Positions 5,706 to 6,494 of a DNA stretch of 6,494 nucleotides are shown one piece after another; the stretch's first letter is position 1; the number at the start of each line of letters is the position of its first letter. The DNA comes from Oxalobacteraceae bacterium (GTDB lineage Bacteria; Pseudomonadota; Gammaproteobacteria; Burkholderiales; Burkholderiaceae_D). The position numbers were made by a program, and so were the translations under genes. Location of the stretch: NCBI GenBank assembly GCA_947487325.1, contig CANKWG010000130.1:1-6494 (forward strand), in the 5' to 3' direction. Under the pieces are notes generated by a model. That model was not told the DNA's origin. It saw only the letters and a program-made list of their open reading frames with translations, and did no database searches.

Positions 5706-5806
5706 GATAGCGGGGTGGGGTTATTCAAAAACGAAACTGGTGCGGACGGAAACAGACAGCATTTGTACAAGAAATATTGCCGGCCCGTCACTAAAAAACG
5801 CACGCA

Positions 5807-5836
5807 ATTCTAACCGATTCATGGCGGACGAGTCTA
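5807..5836 (-). promoter_or_regulatory. Probable sigma-70 promoter of the cytochrome operon
   Basis: On the minus strand TAGACT (5836 to 5831, 4 of 6 to the -35) and TAGAAT (5812 to 5807, 5 of 6 to the -10) are 18 bp apart. Transcription would start near 5800, leaving a leader of about 95 bases before ATG 5705. An FNR-like palindrome lies just upstream. Confidence 0.4.
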
Positions 5837-5839
5837 ATA

Positions 5840-5853
5840 TTGACCCACATTAA
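5840..5853. promoter_or_regulatory. FNR/ANR-like palindrome
   Basis: TTGAC-CCAC-ATTAA matches 8 of 10 defined positions of the FNR consensus TTGAT-N4-ATCAA, the site of the oxygen-sensing regulator of anaerobic and microaerobic respiration. It lies between the divergent cytochrome operon and the MoxR gene. Its centre is near -46.5 of the proposed cytochrome promoter, not the usual -41.5, which weakens the case. Confidence 0.3.
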
Positions 5854-5926
5854 TCGACTAGCGTGAACGACCTTCGCACTTTCAGTCGTTTATACTCGAC
5901 CTTATTTTCTATGACTGATCAGTACA

Positions 5927-6494
5927 ATGAACAAACCCCTACGCTTTGAAGGTTCAGAGCAATACGTCGCCACCAGCGACCTCAAACTCGCGGTCAATGC
6001 CGCCCTGACCCTGCAACGTCCCCTGCTCATCAAGGGTGAACCCGGTACTGGCAAGACCATGCTGGCCGAGGAAGTGGCGGCGGCACTAAAGATGCCACTT
6101 TTGCAATGGCACATCAAATCCACCACCAAGGCCCAACAAGGCCTATATGAATATGACGCCGTCTCGCGATTGCGCGATTCCCAGCTTGGCGACGAGCGGG
6201 TGCGGGATATTCAGAACTACATCGTACGCGGCGTGCTCTGGCAGGCATTCAGCTCGGATGAGCCCGTTGTGCTGCTGATTGACGAAATCGACAAGGCCGA
6301 CATCGAGTTCCCGAACGATTTGCTGCGCGAAATCGACCGTATGGAGTTCTATGTCTACGAAACCCGCGAAATGGTTCGCGCCAAGCACCGACCGCTGGTA
6401 ATTATTACTTCAAACAATGAAAAAGAGCTGCCAGACGCTTTCCTGCGTCGATGCTTCTTTCACTACATCAAATTCCCCGATGCGGAAACGATGC
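5927..6494 (+). CDS. MoxR-family AAA+ ATPase (N-terminal 189 codons; 3' end outside window)
   Basis: The frame is open from ATG 5927 to the right edge. Walker A GEPGTGKT (37-44), Walker B VVLLIDE (114-120), a sensor-1-like TSNNE (161-165) and a probable arginine finger in FLRRCFF (172-178) define a MoxR/CoxD-type AAA+ ATPase. These hexameric ATPases act as chaperones, typically with a von Willebrand A domain protein, to insert cofactors or assemble enzymes. Such a CoxE-like gene would be expected just beyond the window (inference). The start agrees with the family N-terminus (RFEGSEQYVATSDL before LAVNAALTLQRPLLIKGEPG). No Shine-Dalgarno sequence is seen. TATACT at 5891-5896 is a good -10 without a good -35. 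ATG 5911 in another frame opens only 12 codons and overlaps this start. The gene is divergent from the cytochromes; client unknown. Confidence 0.92.
   Translation, partial: MNKPLRFEGSEQYVATSDLKLAVNAALTLQRPLLIKGEPGTGKTMLAEEVAAALKMPLLQWHIKSTTKAQQGLYEYDAVSRLRDSQLGDERVRDIQNYIVRGVLWQAFSSDEPVVLLIDEIDKADIEFPNDLLREIDRMEFYVYETREMVRAKHRPLVIITSNNEKELPDAFLRRCFFHYIKFPDAETM

Noticed and set aside
1..6494. CRISPR array, tRNA, insertion sequence or attachment site
   Set aside because: No spaced direct repeats, cloverleaf-like gene, transposase or flanking duplications were seen.

Overview
The window looks like the chromosome of a betaproteobacterium, probably near Burkholderiales or a relative. I infer this from the Burkholderiales-style intracellular polyhydroxybutyrate depolymerase, the short soluble RsxB next to nth and a DUF1841 gene, and tandem single-haem cytochromes c divergent from a MoxR ATPase. 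There is no rRNA, tRNA, insertion sequence, phage gene or CRISPR array. Base composition and codon use look even throughout, so nothing suggests recent transfer.

Layout: (1) Positions 1-1474, minus strand: a two-gene operon of a small exported DUF2946-type protein followed by a TonB-dependent outer-membrane receptor that runs off the left edge. A strong imperfect hairpin lies between the two genes. (2) Positions 1475-1890: a 416-bp divergent intergenic region without a gene. It holds a long interrupted inverted repeat, a cluster of small hairpins, and a palindrome resembling a PhaR operator over a plausible phaZ promoter. (3) Positions 1891-3168, plus strand: phaZ as a single-gene unit closed by a clear intrinsic terminator. 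(4) Positions 3212-5017, plus strand: a compact rsxB-nth-DUF1841 operon (4-bp overlap, then a 10-bp gap) ending in a terminator that can also serve the converging cytochrome operon. (5) Positions 5034-5705, minus strand: two related class I c-type cytochromes in tandem, 12 bp apart. (6) Positions 5706-5926: a divergent promoter region with a credible cytochrome promoter and an FNR-like palindrome. (7) Position 5927 to the right edge, plus strand: the N-terminal 189 codons of a MoxR-family AAA+ ATPase.

Functional themes are storage-polymer mobilisation (phaZ), Fe-S/redox chemistry (rsxB, nth), periplasmic electron transfer (cytochromes) and outer-membrane nutrient uptake (receptor). I do not see a wholly new multi-gene system. 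The least explained parts are the regulatory or structured DNA upstream of phaZ and the receptor operon, the stand-alone soluble RsxB tied to a DNA-repair enzyme, and the unknown substrate of the receptor/DUF2946 pair.
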